A stretch of DNA of 64,000 nucleotides from Bacteroidales bacterium (GTDB lineage: Bacteria > Bacteroidota > Bacteroidia > Bacteroidales > VadinHA17). The stretch is from contig PLNT01000046.1 in NCBI GenBank assembly GCA_003141895.1, positions 1 through 64,000 of the forward strand, written 5' to 3'. The notes under the pieces are model-generated. The model did no database searches. It saw nothing but the letters and a program-made list of their open reading frames with translations, and had not been told where the DNA came from. The translations under genes and the position numbers were made by a program. Of the stretch, positions 60,910 to 64,000 are shown one piece after another. Positions within the stretch are counted from its first letter, which is position 1. Each line of letters begins with the position of its first letter.

Positions 60910-61953
60910 TCAATGCCTTAAATATATTTCAAGAATACTTCCGCTAAAAACTGTTTTTGAAACATGAATTCCGCTGATCAAAGGCGCTGTCACTCCTTCC
61001 CTGAAATATTCCGTACCCTTGAAAATTCGGGCCTCATCCCACAATCCTTCATTAATAAAATGATTAAGTACCTTCCCGCCCCCTTCTATAAATAATGATT
61101 GATATCCGGCATTATAAAGATAATCTGATATCTGAATTGCTGAGGACACATTTTCTTTTAGTACTATCTTTTTTGCTTCTGGAATGTACGAACCGGAATT
61201 ATGAGTAAAAACAATTGATGTATTATTTGTACTTTTTACAAATGATCCTGTGTTGATATTACCCGAACTGCTGAGAATAAGTTTTAACGGATCAGGTCCT
61301 GTCCATTCACGTACATTCAATTTTGGTGAATCAGCACGTATTGTTTCCGCTCCTACAAGGATTGTTTGTTCTGAGGCTCTCCATTTGTGAACCAATATTC
61401 TTTCAGATTTGCCGGTAATCCTGGTTGGCTTTTGCTTTTCAGATCTTTCTATATCGAGAAATCCATCTGCACTCTGCGCCCATTTCAGGATAATATATGG
61501 CCGCTTTTTCTCATGAAATGTAAAAAACCTCTTGTTCAGGCTTCTGCATTCGTTTTCCAGAACTCCTGATTTTACTTCGCAACCGGCATCTTTGAGTTTC
61601 TTTATCCCCTGTCCCGATACTTTATCACTCGAATCGATTGTTCCAATTACTACCCTTGGGATTTTATTTGCAATAATAAAATCAGCGCATGGCGGAGTTT
61701 TGCCAAAATGGGAACACGGTTCCAGGTTTACATAAAGAGTTGATGAGGTTAACTTTGATTTGTCAGTTACTGAATTTATTGCATTTACTTCAGCGTGAAC
61801 TTCCCCTGCCCTCAGATGATATCCTTCTCCTAAAATTTTATCCTCACAAACGATTACAGATCCCACCATCGGATTTGGATAAGTCATACCTTCTGCTTTA
61901 GAAGCTAGCTCAATGCACCTTCGCATAAATTTATTTTCGTCGGTTTCCACCAT
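60910..61953 (-). CDS. ribD: Bifunctional diaminohydroxyphosphoribosylaminopyrimidine deaminase / 5-amino-6-(5-phosphoribosylamino)uracil reductase
   Basis: MRRCIELASKAEGMTYPNPMVGSVIV, HAEVNAI, LYVNLEPCSHFGKTPPCADFII. Confidence 0.96.
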   Translation of the reverse strand: MVETDENKFMRRCIELASKAEGMTYPNPMVGSVIVCEDKILGEGYHLRAGEVHAEVNAINSVTDKSKLTSSTLYVNLEPCSHFGKTPPCADFIIANKIPRVVIGTIDSSDKVSGQGIKKLKDAGCEVKSGVLENECRSLNKRFFTFHEKKRPYIILKWAQSADGFLDIERSEKQKPTRITGKSERILVHKWRASEQTILVGAETIRADSPKLNVREWTGPDPLKLILSSSGNINTGSFVKSTNNTSIVFTHNSGSYIPEAKKIVLKENVSSAIQISDYLYNAGYQSLFIEGGGKVLNHFINEGLWDEARIFKGTEYFREGVTAPLISGIHVSKTVFSGSILEIYLRH

Positions 61954-61979
61954 CTCAGTGAAAATACTAAATTTGACTT

Positions 61980-62846
61980 ATGGCTGTCAAGATACAAACT
62001 ATAAAGGATATCAGATTTTATCTTAAAAAGGAACTACATGATATTTACACTGAACCTGAAATAAGAGTTCTGTCCGATATACTTATTAAGACTATAACCG
62101 GTATCACAAAGTTGCATCAGCTTTATGATAATGTATATCCAGTTGCCGGCGATGAGGCTGACAAAATCATAAAATTCGCCGGGAAGCTTAAATCGGGTAC
62201 GCCTGTCCAATACATTATTGGTGAAACAACTTTCTATAATTGTACAATTAAAGTAAATGGTTCAACTCTAATTCCACGACCTGAAACAGAGGAGCTTGTT
62301 GATCTGATTATAAGGCAAAATATGGATTATTATGGCAATATTATTGATTTCGGGACAGGTTCAGGCTGTATAGCGATTGCCCTTGCTGTTAATCTGAAGC
62401 ACTCAAATGTTACTGGAACAGATATATCAGATGAAGCCATCAGAATTGCACACCAAAACAGTATTCTGAATAATGTAAGGGTTAACTTCTTAACTGATGA
62501 TATTTTCAACCCTCATCCGGAAGAATTGTCAAAAGCCGGAATAATAGTGAGCAATCCGCCGTATGTCCGCAATTCGGAAAAACTTCATATGTCTGAAAAT
62601 GTCCTCGGCTTTGAACCTCATTTGGCCTTATTTGTTAACGATTCAGAACCTTTGGTTTTTTATGATGCTATCCTGAAGCTTGCAGAGAAACTTTTACTTC
62701 CGGGTGGCCGGATCTATTTTGAGATAAATGAAGCGATGGGATCGCCTCTGGTTAAGTTACTTGAATCATTTGGTTATTCGGAAATAATAATTACTTCAGA
62801 CATAAATGATAAACAAAGAATTATCGAAGGCAGAAAAAAAGTCTGA
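61980..62846 (+). CDS. prmC: Peptide chain release factor N5-glutamine methyltransferase
   Basis: TLIPRPETEELVDLII, IIDFGTGSGCIAIALA, IIVSNPPYV. Confidence 0.95.
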   Translation: MAVKIQTIKDIRFYLKKELHDIYTEPEIRVLSDILIKTITGITKLHQLYDNVYPVAGDEADKIIKFAGKLKSGTPVQYIIGETTFYNCTIKVNGSTLIPRPETEELVDLIIRQNMDYYGNIIDFGTGSGCIAIALAVNLKHSNVTGTDISDEAIRIAHQNSILNNVRVNFLTDDIFNPHPEELSKAGIIVSNPPYVRNSEKLHMSENVLGFEPHLALFVNDSEPLVFYDAILKLAEKLLLPGGRIYFEINEAMGSPLVKLLESFGYSEIIITSDINDKQRIIEGRKKV

Positions 62847-63306
62847 GAAAACGTTGTTCAGGATTGGTCTTGACAAGGCTATGGGTCAATGCTCGCGTCG
62901 GGAGTTTTGTGTCGATGACATACGCAGTAAACTATCTTTATGGGGGCTTGAGAAGAATGATGCTGAAAAGGTTATCAGAACACTTATATCTGAAAAATTT
63001 ATAGATGAAACAAGATATGCATCAGCTTTTGTAAGAGACAAATTTAAATATAATAAATGGGGACGGGTTAAAATTGCTGCTCATCTCAAAAGAAAGAAGA
63101 TCCCTGAAGATACAATAAATGAAGCGATCAGAGCAGTTGACAATGATCAGTATATCTATTTTTTAAAGAGATTACTGGAAGGCCACAGGAGAACCATAAA
63201 AGCCAAAAACAAATATGATCTTAAGTCAAAACTGCTTCGTTACGGATTATCAAAGGGGTTTGAGAGCAACTTGCTCTATGATATTTTAAATGAGCTGGAT
63301 GAATAA
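62806..63306 (+). CDS. recX: Regulatory protein RecX
   Basis: KAMGQCSRREFCVDDIRSKLSLWG, LISEKFIDETRYASAFVRDKFKYNKWGRVKIAAHLKRKKI; overlaps the prmC 3' end by 41 bp. Confidence 0.88.
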   Translation: MINKELSKAEKKSEKTLFRIGLDKAMGQCSRREFCVDDIRSKLSLWGLEKNDAEKVIRTLISEKFIDETRYASAFVRDKFKYNKWGRVKIAAHLKRKKIPEDTINEAIRAVDNDQYIYFLKRLLEGHRRTIKAKNKYDLKSKLLRYGLSKGFESNLLYDILNELDE

Positions 63307-63387
63307 ATATCAGGGCCATACACTCCGACATTAGGACATTACGTATCTAAGAGTCAAATCTAAAATTAAAGGACCTTAACAGTATAA

Positions 63388-63462
63388 TTCCCCTCCCTGG
63401 AGGGGTTAGGGGTGGGTTTTCCCCCGAAATTAACCCACCCCTTGCCCCTCCCAGGAGGGGAA
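63388..63462. repeat. Large near-perfect inverted repeat (31-nt arms, 27 matching positions)
   Basis: ttcccctccctggaggggttaggggtgggtt / aacccaccccttgcccctcccaggaggggaa with 13-nt loop. Confidence 0.85.
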
Positions 63463-63486
63463 TGAAGAAGGTAATGATCATGAAAT

Positions 63487-63909
63487 TCAGATTCCTGAAA
63501 AAATACTCGCTATAAACGGCCAGAAGACCACCAGAAAGATTATAGCTGATCCGATACAATCTACAATAATTAATTGCTTTCGTGTATCTGAATACCTGAT
63601 ATAGAATATTGAGAATGCTATCCTTAACATAAACTGGGCTAAAAAAAATAGAAATATCCGCATCCCGTACACATTCCACTGGTATGCTTCCGCGAATCTG
63701 CCTCTTATTATTAATGAAAAACTGTGTGAAAGTCCGCATGAGATGCATGGCTGGCTTGTTAATTCCTCATGAATGCAGGCGACTGGATAATTATTTTTTT
63801 CTGGTGAAAAAATGCCGGAGTATGCAAAAATCAGCAATATAACTCCGGCAAAAAATATATTAATAAAGAGGTAAGGTTCATTTCTGAATCTTACCTTCAA
63901 GTTCTGCAT
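63487..63909 (-). CDS. DUF2752 family membrane protein
   Basis: CIHEELTSQPCISCGLSHSFSLIIRGRFAEAYQWNVYG; start placed at MQNLKVRF. Confidence 0.75.
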   Translation of the reverse strand: MQNLKVRFRNEPYLFINIFFAGVILLIFAYSGIFSPEKNNYPVACIHEELTSQPCISCGLSHSFSLIIRGRFAEAYQWNVYGMRIFLFFLAQFMLRIAFSIFYIRYSDTRKQLIIVDCIGSAIIFLVVFWPFIASIFSGI

Positions 63910-64000
63910 ATTATCACTTTTTCTTTTTGACAATAACATGTTTCTTAATACTATCTGGTTTCTGCACACTATCACTTTTTGAAGTGTTTCCACCTTCAAG

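Overview
The window is a contiguous Bacteroidetes-type chromosomal segment. Supporting signs are TAnnTTTG -7 boxes, T9SS C-terminal sorting domains, a DapL/LysA/DapF cluster and CCCC(T)TTAGGGG-type intergenic palindromes. It has about 45 credible CDSs and no tRNA, rRNA, CRISPR array, transposase or phage genes that I could recognise. Main blocks: (1) an HlyD + 2 ATPase + 2 permease exporter, apparently a split YbhGFSR-like system; (2) two separate copies (about 45 kb apart) of a two-gene cassette: a secreted caspase-fold (C14) protein followed by a giant two-propeller/Y_Y_Y/SpoIIE-PP2C phosphatase sensor; (3) two giant T9SS cargo-like proteins (21 FG-GAP/VCBS-like repeats in three heptads; 14 YCF48-like repeats) that share a conserved promoter/5'UTR block and C-terminus, followed by a beta-barrel operon; (4) housekeeping genes (mutL, two rhomboids, ppa, ribD, prmC, recX, rpsP-rimM, dnaE, trxA, dapF/lysA/dapL, threonylcarbamoyl-AMP synthase); (5) an ion-energetics neighbourhood with head-to-head ExbB/ExbD pairs, an NhaD/ArsB-type antiporter and two adjacent membrane pyrophosphatases with different K+-dependence signatures. 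The duplicated caspase + propeller-phosphatase cassette is my best candidate for an undescribed system. All functional calls come from reading motifs by eye; no database search was run.
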